Source: Hetaerina americana
Taxonomy: Eukaryota; Arthropoda; Insecta; Odonata; Calopterygidae
Direction of reading: 5' to 3'
DNA length: 64,000 nucleotides
NCBI GenBank assembly: GCA_022747635.1
Contig: JAKTNV010000019.1
Span: 9,673,501 to 9,737,500, forward strand
Positions 23,250 to 35,200 of the stretch are shown here, piece by piece. Within the stretch, counting starts at the first letter, position 1, and each line of letters opens with the position of its first letter. Made by a program: the position numbers and the translations under genes. Under the pieces are notes generated by a model. That model saw only the letters and a list, made by a program, of their open reading frames with translations. It was not told where the DNA came from and ran no database searches.

Positions 23250-24509
23250 ACTTATTAATTATTAATATAATAATTAATAGCATATCACATGGAAACTCAG
23301 AAATTTCACGGAAGGAAATTTAATAATTATCCGTAATATCAGCGAAAAATATGAATATTAAACAAATCAAATCATTTTGGATAATAACACATTAGAACTC
23401 GATGTAAAATCTGAATGGGCAACCAACCAATTATTTATTTGTGTTCTAAATCCGATGGAAATAAATAATAGTGAAAAAATTACCGAGCCCGTCTTTGAAG
23501 TAGAACTCATAAACACAATATCTTCAATCTCTTGAGGCTGAGATCGAAGCCTTTTAGTCCGTCCACCGGGCGGCGGTCGACTTCCGGCTTTGGACAACTT
23601 AGAATTAAGCGAATGTACTCACAGAGTAAACAGTCGAACACATTGTACAGGGGTATCTGGAGGATGTAGAAGACAAATCTCGGAAAAGATGGCTAAAAAA
23701 ACTCTATGAAATCCTAGCAAGGAGTTGTGACTCGGCGATTGCCAAACGTCAATAAAAAGTTACTGTTGCGGCATCTCCCGCAGTTTCTTTGGAATTTGTC
23801 AATACGGTCGCCAATGACCCGGACTAGCAGTCCTTTTCGGCGGGAGTGAAGGCGGGGACAAGAGCTGTCGGCCCAGTGGCACTCATCCCACCGCAAGCGT
23901 GGAGAACATTACTCGAATGGCCGAAATGTGGAAGGCGACGAGAAACCAGCACTCAAAAATCTCGAGGAACAGAAACAAGGAGCTTTTTATGCGGATACTG
24001 GTATCATTTCAGTGTGCGCTCATTTTTAAACATGTGCATCGTACCTATGCGGTTTATCTTATTTCTAGCTACGACCAGGAAATATTGTATAAATTATTTT
24101 ATTTTCAATAAAATGTGAGTTCTCTTAAGTCAATTGGCAGAAGGAAACACAAAGGGATAATTAAGTGAGGCGGGAGAGCGGAGGATGACTCTTGGAAGAC
24201 ACAATCCGAAGAATGCAGGGACCACAAAGTGGGGGTGAAATGACGGTAGTACAGAAAGATGAACAATATCAGGAAATAATGAGATAAAATTCATTGACAC
24301 TATTAAAGATCAAGCATGAACAATTTTTGGTTGGACGAAATAATATTCAAGAGAAGTGGAAATAATATATAGGGAATTCACATTAAAGAGATCGCAAGCT
24401 TAGGCGAAGAAACAGAATATGGCTTAGATAGGGGTAACTTAGGTCAGGCATATTTGATAACGAGATTAAAAGGCAGCAAGGGAATTGTAATCGATAAGGC
24501 ATGGGATGC
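23250..24509. other. Intergenic with one repeat scrap
   Basis: At about 23755-23803 there is an inverted copy of the GCGGGAGATGCCGCA-containing segment that accompanies SINE family 3 (18.9 and 37.16 kb). The rest has no recognisable domain. Confidence 0.4.
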
Positions 24510-25285
24510 ATAAAATTCACGCGAGGCTACTGAAGGGTTGATCTGTCCTGGGGAAAGCACATACGGGAAATATGCGGTCGCGCTAATAAAGAATTGGGAT
24601 TTGTAAAAAGAGTGTTGGGTAAATGTGACGAAAAAGTGAAGGAACGATGTTTTATTGCCCTAGTCAGGCCCCACCTAGAGTATGCTGCCAGTATATGGGA
24701 TCCGCAAGAGATAAATTTAATTTCGGAATTGGAACGAGTTCAGCGGAGGGGGGCTAGATTTGTCAAAAATTGCTATGACCAACGCAGTAGCGTAACTACT
24801 TTGCTAGAAAATTTAGGCTGGGATTCCCTTACACAGCGGCGTTTACAATATAGATTAAACTTATTAAAAACATTTAAAGATGGGTCCTTTTCCGATGACA
24901 TCAAGAACATAATACGAACCCCAACGTATTACGGGCGGAGGGATCACGAATGTAAGATTAGAGAGATTGACTGCAGGACAGACAGATTTAAATGGTCATT
25001 TTTTCCGAGAACAATAAGAGACCAGAATTCTTTTAATGGAAATCGCCCAGGATCCGGCTCGACATAATAAGTATTAACCTACAAGGTAGCGACTGCGCAG
25101 GGTTATACGCTTATATTTATATTTTTTTTATATTTATATATATATATTTTGCAGGTTCCCCTTACCTTTCCCCATCCATTTGAAAAACTCTAATCCCCTC
25201 ATCCCTTACCCTTTCCTCCTGGTGCTGCACCCCCTGCCACACACCTTTTTGGTGGCTTGCAGGGTATTGATGTAGATGTAGATGA
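24510..25285 (+). mobile_element. CR1-like LINE, 5'-truncated copy
   Basis: Contains only the C-terminal domain of ORF2 and the 3' UTR, and ends with GGTGGCTTGCAGGGTATTGA plus GATGTA units at 25262-25285, as in the 2.5-6.5 kb element on the opposite strand. The encoded part aligns over its full length with the end of that ORF2. It is directly followed by an RTE-like relic, so one element inserted beside or into the other. Confidence 0.85.
24534..25067 (+). pseudogene. C-terminal domain of CR1-like ORF2
   Basis: An open frame of about 177 codons starting with DLSWGKHIR and running through VRPHLEYAASIWDP and RTPTYYGRRDHECKIREID to the FFPRTIRDQN end, matching the intact ORF2 segment by segment. 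No EN or RT catalytic motif remains. The frame is unbroken, which points to a fairly recent insertion that was truncated at birth. Confidence 0.8.
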
Positions 25286-25287
25286 AA

Positions 25288-26705
25288 AAAAACATAAGAG
25301 GAAGAGTCATTATGGATTAATTTGTAGCATCAATGATGGAGGAATTTGGCTGGAAGACTTCGTCAGATCACTATCAGTTCCTATTCAAAAAAGCTAAAAG
25401 CTTTTCATGTGAGGGCTACGGAAAAATAAGTTTGATTTCACACGCAGCTTAAGTGGATCTCGGGATAATCAGCAAGAGGATGGAGAGCTATGTAAATGAA
25501 TTCTTAGGAGATGATGAGTTTGGCTTCAGGATGGGGAGAGGCGTGCGAGATACCGCTGCAGTAACGAGATCACTAATAATCGCCAATAGAGATGAGCCTT
25601 GGAATACAGTACAAGATGTGTGTTTCCTATATTTCGAGGAAGCGCTTTATAGACTAAAATGTGTAGAATTAATCAATGCATTGCAGAAAATAGAAGTGCA
25701 TCGGAGGGATAGGACCACAACCTGTCTCAGTCAGCTAAATTGCGAGCGGTGGATGGACAGTCGGCATGGAAAGTGTTAGGAAGAGGAGTAAGGCAGGGGC
25801 GTCCGTTAACACCCGTCTTTGAAACGTATTCATGGAGGAATTGTATGGAAAATGGCATTAGAAGACCTGGGGATAGGAATCATAGTCGGAGGCGAATTGA
25901 TGAAATCTGAATGAGGGATGATGACCATTCATTCATTGATAAAACGGAAGAATTTAATTTATCAATAAAAAAAAGTCGGAAACCAACCCCCGTGTAAATG
26001 TAACCGTCTTAACAGTTTGGATGTGTTTCTGATCACTGGCGAGGGATTAAATTCCCCCTTGTAAATCACCAACACCAATCTCAATATTCCCCTACTTTTT
26101 GTTTTTTGGTCTTTTTTCTTTCACAATGGTGTAAAAAACCCTTTAAGACTTAAGGATATATTATTTAATATAATCAATCTCAGTCAAACAAGGGGTTACA
26201 CGCGGCTGATTCCATTGAAAGATTAGTTTAAGAGGTATGGGATGGAGATCAATCTAAATAAAACATTGATTATGGTATTACTAAGCAAGAGGAAAATTAA
26301 GTTTAGCATTTAAATAAGAAGGTCATTACCGTACAGAGCAGGTGAAGCAGTTTATCTATCTCAGCCGAGCTTTGGACGAAGTTGAGGATGGATTTTTGAA
26401 TGACGGTGTGGAGAATGATAAAAAAGGTGGAATAAACAGAAAAACAAATGAAGTTGGTTTTTTTCTGTTTATTTCACCTATTTCACCGCCGTAGACATGA
26501 TGGGAGAGGAAAGGGTATTATCGGTAAAAATTTAAGGGAGCCAAAATCGTGGCTAGGGTGAATTTTGATTTGCTAAGGCATCTTGAAGGCCGTGTATTGG
26601 AGTGAACATTGGGCAAGCGAGGAAGCGGTAGGAAAGGAATTTGTGTTTTGGATGGAATGCAGGGAAGGTGGAAGTACTCTAATACCGGATTAAAGAAGAA
26701 TTAAT
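25288..26705 (+). mobile_element. RTE-like LINE relic, long but decayed
   Basis: Matches the RTE-like LINE from the SIYEEGIW segment (25325), through the GFRMGRGVRDTAAV segment (25530) and the palm, to the GRKYSELKRD-like end near 26690. Palm motifs are degenerate and the frame is broken repeatedly. About 300 bp of unrelated AT-rich sequence interrupts it at about 25940-26220, so a later insertion may lie inside it. A hairpin of about 24-nt arms occurs near 26423-26482. Confidence 0.75.
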
Positions 26706-27098
26706 ATTGAGTCAGACTGTGTTTTTTAGGAGAGGCAAGGAAAATTGACACTGTAATGTCTGTTATATTTAGTCATGCATATCTAACAGAGTGGGAAATG
26801 TGAGAAACTTCGAGTACCTCACCCCAAAACTCCCAAAACCATTTGTTACTCTCTGTTATTTTAAAGCTCGCAACCCCCGTATAGGGCAGTCCATTATCTA
26901 TCAAATATGGAGAATTTTAGAACATTTTTCAAACAATTTTACTTTAATCTTATTGAATAATGGGGAGAAGACATATTTCAATTGCATTCATGGGAAATGT
27001 CATCCATTGGTCTAGTGATATGCGCTGCTAGTATCACTCACGTACGACCCAGCTGTCTGCACGCACCTGCGGGGGTGTCACTTCCCTGTGCTTCTAAT
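26706..27098. other. No feature seen
   Basis: One short frame (26791-27015) without recognisable similarity. Otherwise featureless up to the target duplication of the Penelope-like insertion. Confidence 0.35.
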
Positions 27099-27110
27099 AA
27101 GACGGTGATA
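27099..27110. repeat. Target-site duplication, left copy
   Basis: AAGACGGTGATA, repeated exactly at 27481-27492. It flanks the Penelope-like insertion. Confidence 0.8.
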
Positions 27111-27168
27111 TATTGAAATGTAATGAAATAATTGACTTTGTAATTCCACACACTTTATTTAGAAAAAA

Positions 27169-27207
27169 CACGACCCAGGTTTCGACGTTGAACGTCATCA
27201 TCAGGTG
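27169..27207 (-). ncRNA. Hammerhead ribozyme core (type I-like)
   Basis: The minus strand reads CTGATGA (27198-27204), then a stem-loop with GACG/CGTC arms, then GAAAC (27179-27183), then CCTGGGTC with a 2-bp stem III and the expected cleavage point after GTC, then GTG pairing with CAC just upstream of CTGATGA. All conserved core positions I can check are present. Stem I is short by eye. Confidence 0.65.
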
Positions 27208-27330
27208 GTCCTCATAGAAGCACGCTGGCTATATATACCTTCTGATCATAGGAGGGGGGTTGGTCAGAGAGGTTGGAGGGGTAAAAAGTTTACAATGTAG
27301 CTGGGAAGAAAAGAGAATTACATTTTTGAT

Positions 27331-27471
27331 TTAGAAGAGTGGTAGGCCTAGGAGTGGGGAGTGGGAGGGATACAAAATTTCGTTGGCAAGATCATCTTTC
27401 CAACGGACACATTTCAAAATTTCTAACTGCTCCAAAGCATCGAGCCTTTGACCTTTTTCTTCATTTGACAT
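27331..27471 (-). CDS. Presumed C-terminal tail of Penelope-like protein (46 codons)
   Basis: ATG at 27471 to TAA at 27331, with LDALEQLEIL in the middle and SPLLGLPLF at the end. It lies directly upstream of the hammerhead-bearing 3' UTR inside the duplication-bounded insertion. The reverse transcriptase and GIY-YIG endonuclease expected of a whole Penelope-like protein are absent. Whether the ATG is a real start or only an internal methionine of the truncated frame cannot be told. The frame is seen; its family membership is inferred from context. Confidence 0.45.
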   Translation of the reverse strand: MSNEEKGQRLDALEQLEILKCVRWKDDLANEILYPSHSPLLGLPLF

Positions 27472-27480
27472 TTTTTTTTT

Positions 27481-27492
27481 AAGACGGTGATA
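27481..27492. repeat. Target-site duplication, right copy
   Basis: AAGACGGTGATA, identical to 27099-27110. Confidence 0.8.
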
Positions 27493-28372
27493 CTTCTAAA
27501 CCCACGTTTGGGTCTTCCGGACTAATGAATTTTGCCAAACGTCAAATATAAAGGTTTCAAATGGAATTTACTCCAATTTCACCGCGATGAGGATCTCGGT
27601 GGATGGTGTACCGTCCAATTTACCTTCATATAGACATTGATAGCATCCTCACAATATCTGGCGATGTCTGAGAACAGCATGTTCCATGGCGGACTGAGGA
27701 ATGTGGAGATGGTATTCGAAAAAAAAACGAGTTTTTAATTAACACCCAACTCGTTTTAATTGTTTTTGAAGACTACGAGCCAAGGCACGCCGAACCGTGA
27801 AAGAGGCCGTCAAGAGCCAAGGTCGTGTCTGAAGTCCGTGTCTACTCTAAACCAACACCAGTTGCAGAGATCTGGGTTTAAATCAATAAAATAATTTGTC
27901 TGCGCCGCTCAACCTGCATCTCCGGTGTAAATGTTAACTACCGGATACTAACTTCAGCCTCGGATAAGAGCGATGCCTGCGAGCAGTTTCATGCTACCAT
28001 TCGCAGTAGCTCTAATTACCACCAATTTTTTGCGGCAACTAAGAGGCGTACCGATAGGGAGCAGTTTGATTTTCGTAAAGGGTGCTCTGAACATCTTTCT
28101 CGTGAACCGTTTGCGATATGAGAGGTGCGATCTGCCATAGGAAGGTGAGCAATCGATCATTTGGTTCACATGGATAACTAAATTAAGGAAGCCTTCCTTC
28201 AACATGTCATGGTCATATTTTTCGGTATCAAAATAGGCGTACAACAGCTAGGCTATAAATATGTAAGCAATAAATTAGGTATTTATTGGAAATTTATCTC
28301 TTTTTTTTTAGACTATTTTAACTCTCCGCAATTGTAGGGTCAGGGTAGTCAATCACTTAACTCCATTCAAAG
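27493..28372. other. No feature seen
   Basis: Short frames only. The reading frame at 27954-28244 (- strand) has no recognisable motif. Confidence 0.35.
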
Positions 28373-28540
28373 GAAAATGGAGTCCAACAGGGATCCGTTT
28401 TAAGTGTAACTTTGTTTCCCATAGCAATCAATGATATGGTAGAGTGCATCCGAGCACAGGACATGGGTGTCTTGTTTGCTGACGGCCTGACGACTTTTTG
28501 CCAATCGCCCGAAATCGGCAATCCAGCTAGATGGGTCCAT
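28373..28540 (+). pseudogene. Reverse-transcriptase palm fragment (I/R1-like LINE)
   Basis: An open stretch includes NGVQQGSVLSVTLF, an RT block with the expected PQGS proline changed to glutamine, followed by AINDMVECI and LFADGLTTFC. The second catalytic aspartate of FADD is glycine here, so the enzyme would be inactive. The pattern is closer to I/R1-type LINEs than to the CR1-like or RTE-like families of this window. Upstream and downstream parts were not recognised. Confidence 0.6.
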
Positions 28541-29281
28541 CTGCCAGGTTTAAACAGGTTGATAGAGGGACTGCGGCGCACTATTATGCAATTGCTTTTT
28601 GCCATGGATATTCTCCGAACACACTTTTCATCTCTTCCCTTTCTCTTCATCTTCAGTGATGATTTCACCATTACTATCCCGGATAACATGACCTTCGCTC
28701 TCCATTCATTAATATGTCCCTGGCGGTTCTGCAAGCTGTCTCAAATTTCTCTGAACATGGTCCCGCCGCACGTTTGCCTCAGCGGTTTCATCCGATCGTA
28801 ATTATTATTTTTTTCGTTTTACAACTGATTTAATGTCGTTACCTTTTTCTACATATGTCTATCCTCGAGACTTGTATTTTTACGTGACGAGATATGTATT
28901 TTTTTCTCTCCTCTATTAAGTCCAGTATTTCATTGGTGATCAACGGTTTTCTTTATCAAGTTCCCTTCACCCCGCGGTTTCCTTCGCGGTTATTGTAATT
29001 CCAATACTTATTTTCCGCCATTTTTCTTCAAGGAACCATGTACTATTATATTTTCCATTTATTTGTCCAATGCCTGCAGAAAACCCGACTGTAGATATAA
29101 TTTCTTCGATCCGTCATACTCCGAATGAGTCTTCATTCTCTTTATTCGCTCCAGATGGCACTTCATTAGCGCTAAATTGTGGCCACTATCAGTATGTGGA
29201 AAATTATTATCAATTATTTTGGGAAATTTTAAAAACAATGAAGTAAATTACACTTTTATGGAGGCGTAGCGTGTGAATATA
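28541..29281. other. No feature seen
   Basis: AT-rich sequence with no recognisable frame or repeat. Confidence 0.35.
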
Positions 29282-30204
29282 CGAGGCATATTCATAAGGT
29301 AAGAGCCGTTTGCTTACATTTAAATATTGGCGCTTCAGAACAGTTTTACTCCTGCAGCGCCATCTACTGATTCAATGAGAAGCTATAGCTGCATTTCTTT
29401 TGTTTCAGAAGTCGTTTGCTTGTCCGTGCATGCAAACAATAATGTCCGCGACAATCGCTCATCCCGTCAGCTGTGAAGTGCGTTGTTCTGTCATACGATT
29501 CTTGCATGCAAAAGGATTGTCGGCTGCAAATGAAATTCATCGGGAGTTATACCTACTTTATGGACCTACAGTTATGAGTGAAGGGAAGGTGGTGCCGTGA
29601 TTTTAGAAATGGACGAACAAATGTCCAAGATGAAGAGCGAATTGGCAGGCCCAGTATTCTGACCGATGAAATTGTTTCGCAAGTGGAACAAAAACTGTGA
29701 TGTGATCGTCGATTGACGTTTGGAAATGGCCTGGCTGAAAAATTTCCTCAACTTGGACGCACTAATGTCTACAATATTGTCACGGAAAACCTCGGATACC
29801 ACAAATTTTGTGCAAGGCGGGTACCAAAACACTGCTGCCAAAACCAATAAGAAAATTCAAGAGTTTCGTTGGGAACTCTTGGACCACCCACCGTACAGTC
29901 CTGACCTTGTATCTAGCAACTACTTCCTCTTCTTGTACTTGAAACAGTGGCTCGGTGGACAACGTTTCGAAACCGAAGAGGAACTCAAGAACGAGCATTG
30001 TCAATTGGTTCAACTCTCAAGCGGAGAGGTTCTATGCAGAGGGGTTAAAGAAGCTGGTGCAGCGGAACAAAAAATGCTTAGAAGTGAACGGCGATTATGT
30101 AGAGAAGCGAAGTAGGCTTGTAGCCAACTAAAAGTGCCAATAAAATGTGTTTCATATGAGTGTATTTTTTCCTGTGACGGCCCTTACTTTATGAACATGT
30201 CTCG
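29282..30204 (+). mobile_element. Mariner transposon, internally deleted and dead
   Basis: Terminal inverted repeats of about 28 bp (left CGAGGCATATTCATAAGGTA, right ending ...ATGAACATGTCTCG) are flanked by TA on both sides, the mariner target duplication. Inside, in shifted frames, are an N-terminal helix-turn-helix segment (RFLHAKGLSAANEIH), a GRTNV-type linker and the GRPSILTDEI block, then a C-terminal YSPDLVSSNYFLF block. The middle, with the first two catalytic aspartates, is deleted. The third catalytic aspartate is asparagine (SSNYF in place of xSDYF). It could still be moved in trans through its ends. Confidence 0.85.
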
Positions 30205-30526
30205 TACATTCCAAAGGGGAAAATGGACAAGATGAGGTCCCTGGAATAGTTGAGTAATCGAGGGAAGAGGGGTGGGGAGAGGGAGCGGGAGGGCGGGGAG
30301 GAGTGTGGCAAGGGGGGGAGGCAATTACGGCGAAGGGAAAGAACGAAGCCCAGAAGAATGCAAATGACAAACCTGGTCTCCCGTATCGAGTCGTGAATAA
30401 GAATGGCAATTGATAATTGTATGCACAGAGTAAATAATTAAAAATAAACAAACGAATAAATATTTAAATAGACAAATAAATATATCTTTATAGATGCACA
30501 TGCGCACATACACACACACACACAAC

Positions 30527-30561
<35 letters not shown>

Positions 30562-32354
30562 GAATGTATGTAATATAAATATTCTCCGTGGAGTACTTCC
30601 ACACTCCCCACTACCATATATATTAACGGGCCTAAGAGAATGGGCGAGGTGTAGTCTCTCACAAATGAAAATATATAAATATTTGATTGTAATGACGTTG
30701 CGGTCAAAAATAATTTATCCAGGGCTTTATGCACCGCGGCAGGTGAAATTTGAAAATCATAATAGTGGAGGGGGGGAAGGCCTGAATTTTTCTAGATATA
30801 CCCAGTTATTCCGAAAATTGTCACTGCTTTGATGGACCTGAGGATAGACGGAAACAAGCGAATTTGAGCCCAGGTTCTCCGGTATCGGCTCGGAAGCCAA
30901 GAGTCTTGCACACGGCCATTTAATTATACTAATCGTATTGACGCCGATGGATCATCTGAAATAGCAAATGATGGAATCCAATAATTACTATTTGGTGAGC
31001 TATGGGCGTATATCCATAACTCGACTAGATTGATGCATGGTAGGCATTCCCAGTTCTATGATGAGAGGAGGAAGCAGACAATGGGAGGGGGGATAGGGAG
31101 GGAAATGGGATGGGCGTGGGATGTCTCGATAGGCTTGGGAGGGGAGGGGCACTGGGGGGGGGATGAGGAAACACTTCCGACGGCAATCAAGGGGTCCCAC
31201 TCCCGCGATAACATTGAGACCGTCTATAACACTCCCCTAGGATATCCTAAGGGGAGAATAATCCGGGGGAATAGCCTGTAAAGATTTTTACATGTGCTTT
31301 CATTAACTTTTTATCCAGTTTAATCGCCTGAGTGCTTCGTCTTAATGCACAACCACCGCAAAAATTCCCGCGCTATCCTTCAGTGTAAGTGGGCATTAAT
31401 CACTCTTAATTTTGGACTCCCTGCGACAATCGAATCGCATTATTGGGGTGTCGCAGTCGCGTACAATTGCTTAGTAATGAGGCATGAAAACTACTCCGGG
31501 CAGGGTACGCTTTCCGAATAAAGCATTCACTGCTCATCTCTCCGATATTCTCTGCGTATCTCTCAGTTTCCAGTTCGGAATCCTGAGTTGGCTTCGAAGG
31601 TTACACTGCGACATGCCCGGATTTCCTCGTTGATCACGTCCACCTTTGGATCATTTTAAAAGCCAAATGGATCGACCAAAATATGGGAGATAACAGATTA
31701 TCGCCTTTTTACTCGCTATTATGTGGACTGCCTTGGCTACTTAGCAACGCTATTTCAAATCATATTCTTTGGTATGTATACTAAGGAAACCTTTTCCTCG
31801 CCTTCTCGCATAGCGCGGTAGACGTCCCTCATGAATTTGATGCACATTCCCCGTTAATCTGTCGACTACTTATCAATGTATTAAATAACTCTCTGAATAA
31901 TAAATGGTGCACTTCCTGGGCAATCATATCAAAGGAACACTCTGTAATAATATCAAACGGTTTGGGGACGTCTGAAATTTACATATGCTGTGACTATCGG
32001 ATGATGAAATCTTATTCGTCGGTTAAAGCAGGGATCAAGTGAAATGGATGATGTTTGGGAAATGGGATTGAGAGAACGGAAGTCGGAACGGGTGGATGCA
32101 CGGGCGGGTAGAGGACTTGTCATATAAAGCCTCGAGTGAAACATCAAGAAAGCGAATTATAATTTTTGGCTGTTTTTAGGTGTATAATACTACGTAAACA
32201 TATCGTCCAGCATTTATGCATTTTTGCTGGGAAATTTTCAGGCGCCGCTTCATATTCCCAAGAGTCATTATTTATTTTTATACTCGTAGTCTACCGTTTA
32301 AGGCACAATTTGGATGGGCGCCGACTGAACGTCGCTAAACTTTGCATCCTCGCC
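30205..32354. other. Intergenic, no gene seen
   Basis: Contains the (AC)n/(TA)n repeat at 30508-30562 and purine-rich strips at about 30.24-30.33 and 31.07-31.17 kb. No domain recognised. Confidence 0.4.
30508..30562. repeat. (AC)n-(TA)n microsatellite
   Basis: A CA-dinucleotide run passes into about 22 bp of AT dinucleotide. Confidence 0.95.
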
Positions 32355-32905
32355 AAAAAAACACAAATCCTTCTCCACACACATTTCTAAATCCTTCAAA
32401 AAAACTCTTTCTATCTTTCGTCGTTATTCCGCGTCTCACAAAACCACGCTCCAAGCAAAGTTTTGACGAGTCTTATATTAACATCCTTACTCCAAGTCCC
32501 CGTCATCAATTCCGTCCTCCACGCTCGATTCTTTGCCAAATGCAAGTCTTCTTCTCATTTCCCCACTATTTTGGCCATTTTGTAACAAAACACTTCCCAG
32601 AAAGGTAACATGATCCACCTGCTCTAATTCATGAACTCCTATTTTCATATTGAACTTAGCATTTCTCTCCCTCGAAAAACGCAAAATCTTTTGTTATTTA
32701 CATTCATACTCATCCCCTTCCTGTGGCACTGACTCTCCAATGCGCCCAACAATACTTGCATCCTTTTAGCAGGCTGAGAAATCAAAGTTTGAACATTCGC
32801 GAACCTAACTGATTTAATGTATTCTCCACCAATTTCCCTTCCCAACTACAGTTCTTTCATTGTATCTTTAACCATAGCGTCCACATATAGGAACTTCATT
32901 TGATT
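32355..32905 (-). mobile_element. RTE-like LINE relic
   Basis: The minus strand matches the RTE-like LINE from the GGEYIKSVRFAN segment through MRFSRERNAKFNMKIG and LEQVDHVTFLGSV to the sequence before the WVWRRM block. FADDQ has become FANVQ, so both catalytic aspartates are lost. The frame is split into pieces. Confidence 0.75.
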
Positions 32906-34984
32906 TCATATCCCCAATGCTTCATCTATAAGCATGTCTCAACCTAAGCCATGCCCAACTACGCCATATGTTTTACTATCCGGACGATATCTTTTAACTG
33001 GGGTTTTAGGTGGTCCTCACATATGTGAAAAAATGCCCTCTTTCCAGATATTCCCACCCTCCTCGGAGCCTCAAATGGGACGCCATGTCACAAGCTAATG
33101 CGGTCGCCTTCGCCATTAAAATCTGAAAGGACCCAATGCCACAGTTGCTCACTTCACGACAGATCTCCAGTGAACTGACCCCCCCCCCAAGCGTGTACAC
33201 CTTCGACCTTAACTCTTCAGGCCCCCTCGCAGCCATCACTCGCCAACCGGATGGGTAGCGCACGCCGCGGTAGTCAACGGCCAGTCGACCCGCAGGGGCC
33301 AGCTGCAAGCCCCCCGTTTTAAGTGAATCTACGGCCGAAGCGGATTGTCGCTTCCTGCCTTTGTCAGGGTTCCGACGCCCATCGAATAACCAAGTTTCTC
33401 AACCGCCAGGGCCCTCTTCTCCATTCTAAGGGCTCCTAATCACGGAGAATTCCCAGGGGGACCATGGCCAGGTGTCCATGCTCTTCTTAGTATCAACCGG
33501 TCCTGATGCTGAAGAGCATTAGCATCGAACTACCAGGGTTTGTTCTCGGGATTGTCTCTCCGCCTTTTCAGCCACCTTCAACGAGAAGCGGGTATTCGGA
33601 GGGAATATTTATTATCCCCTGCCCCCATGTACGTAAAGTATATTTTATTTGTATGCATGTTGGAAGTAATAAATGTAATAATTAAATATAATACCTGTTA
33701 TTAGGCTACTTTACTTTAATTTTAAGTAAATTCCAACTGAAATATAAAAGAAAGTGGTGGAGTGCATCAGAAAACCTGCGGATAGAAAAATCTGCAATCC
33801 TTTACAATGGCCTTTCGTTGAGATCAATGACGGAGACAACAGGATCCAAAAAAAAGGAGCACAAAATCTTGCAAAATTAAATTTTATTTATTTTAAATTT
33901 AACCGACTGAAAGACCCTAAAACAACAATAATTTTACTCCTGAAACATACAATTGAGCTTCATGAAACAAGAAAATCATTCCACCTCCAAACTAAATCGT
34001 TTTGGTAAGCTCTTGACTTTGAACGGGGACTTTGTCCCCTCCCGCCTCTAGCCATTCGAAATGTGCATGATGAATTCCATGAAGTGTTTTCCAATCGCAC
34101 AGTAAGTGGTGATGAAAAATAGAATACAGAATTTGGCTCTTACGGTTGTCCTAAAGATTGGAATGGCACTCTGCAACGTATAAAGTTGGCATTTCATTCG
34201 ACCATTCCTTTTAGTTACCCGTATTGCCTTCTCTATCCTTTTTTAATGGAGCAAGTACGAATAGAACGGATTCCTACACTAAGTCCGCGTTATTCTCCGT
34301 GAGGAAGGGAGTGTGCATTTCTGAGAACAAATGCGCATACCACCGATTGAAAACGATCAATTCCCCGGTATTCAATAAGCTTGTTGTGTGCCTTAATCTT
34401 TGAGACAATCATCAAGCGCATTCATTCCTGGAGTATCACTCCGCGGAACAGGCGATAAATATTGTATCTCTCCTCGCAAATGTCCCCGCGCCACGGGGGA
34501 GCACCTCCCCCTTCTCCTTCCCCTCCCTCCCCCATGATTGCGTTAAAGTGCCCCTGTCGATCGGATCCCCTCGCCACCTTCATTAAATTTGAACAAGCTG
34601 CCTGTCCTTGGGCTTTATTCGCCAAATCTTCTCCCCTTGCCCCCGAAGGTTTCCGCCTCCACCACCCCCATCACTGCACACCAACCCTTTTCGCAGTCCA
34701 ATCTCCCCCGCGCCACTCGTCCCTCCCACGCAGCATTTCCTCCGCTTCTCCCGAAATCGTTCGATTTTAAATTTCCCAGAGCCTCTCAAGATGTGTGACA
34801 TTTGCCCCCTTCCCTGGCCTTCGTATCCGGGACTACTCCACTTAACTCAAATTCCTCTCTCTTCCTGTGCCTCCATTCCCGGATTAAAATATTAGGAGAG
34901 CAGTCCAGAGAGTAAATTTCGTTTTGAAATAAAAGATGAACCTAGCAACAAGACAAAGTTTTATTATATGCATTTAAAAGGCAC
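32906..34984. other. Intergenic, no gene assigned
   Basis: At about 33.0-33.56 kb a GC-balanced segment opens a 100-codon minus-strand frame (33006-33308) with no domain I recognise; it might be part of an unidentified transposable element. A C-rich strip at 34.46-34.86 kb gives overlapping low-complexity frames. Confidence 0.35.
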
Positions 34985-35200
34985 ATTATTAAACTATTTT
35001 ACCACAAAAAACCATTCAAGTTGAGGCATTTATCATAACGATACACAAGATTTTCAATACCGTCTCTGAAGAAATCAATCACCTCTTTCAAGGCTAGGCC
35101 GACCTCTGCGGTCCTCGTCGTGAACGTTGGTGCTGTGGCCATTTTTAAACAGAATGCACCACTGCCTCACTCCACCTTCATTCATTATTCAGTCTCCATT
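34985..35200 (-). mobile_element. Mariner relic, internally deleted
   Basis: On the minus strand an N-terminal segment MNEGGVRQWCILFKNG leads into NVHDEDRRGRPS, the linker motif of mariner transposases. After a large deletion and a frame change it continues with IENLVYRYDKCLNLNG, the C-terminal end. Total coding remnant is about 185 bp (35185-34999). Catalytic residues are missing. Terminal inverted repeats were not identified. Confidence 0.65.

Larger units (their letters stand above)
27111..27480 (-). mobile_element. Penelope-like element, 5'-truncated insertion with hammerhead motif
   Basis: A 370-bp insertion between perfect 12-bp repeats. On the minus strand it reads: a run of A, a 46-codon coding end, about 130 nt of 3' UTR with pyrimidine-rich stretches and TATATATAGCC, a hammerhead-ribozyme core, and an AAATAAAG segment. 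Penelope-like elements are known to carry hammerhead ribozymes in their terminal regions. The ribozyme core and the duplication are directly visible; the family call relies mainly on that association. Confidence 0.7.
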
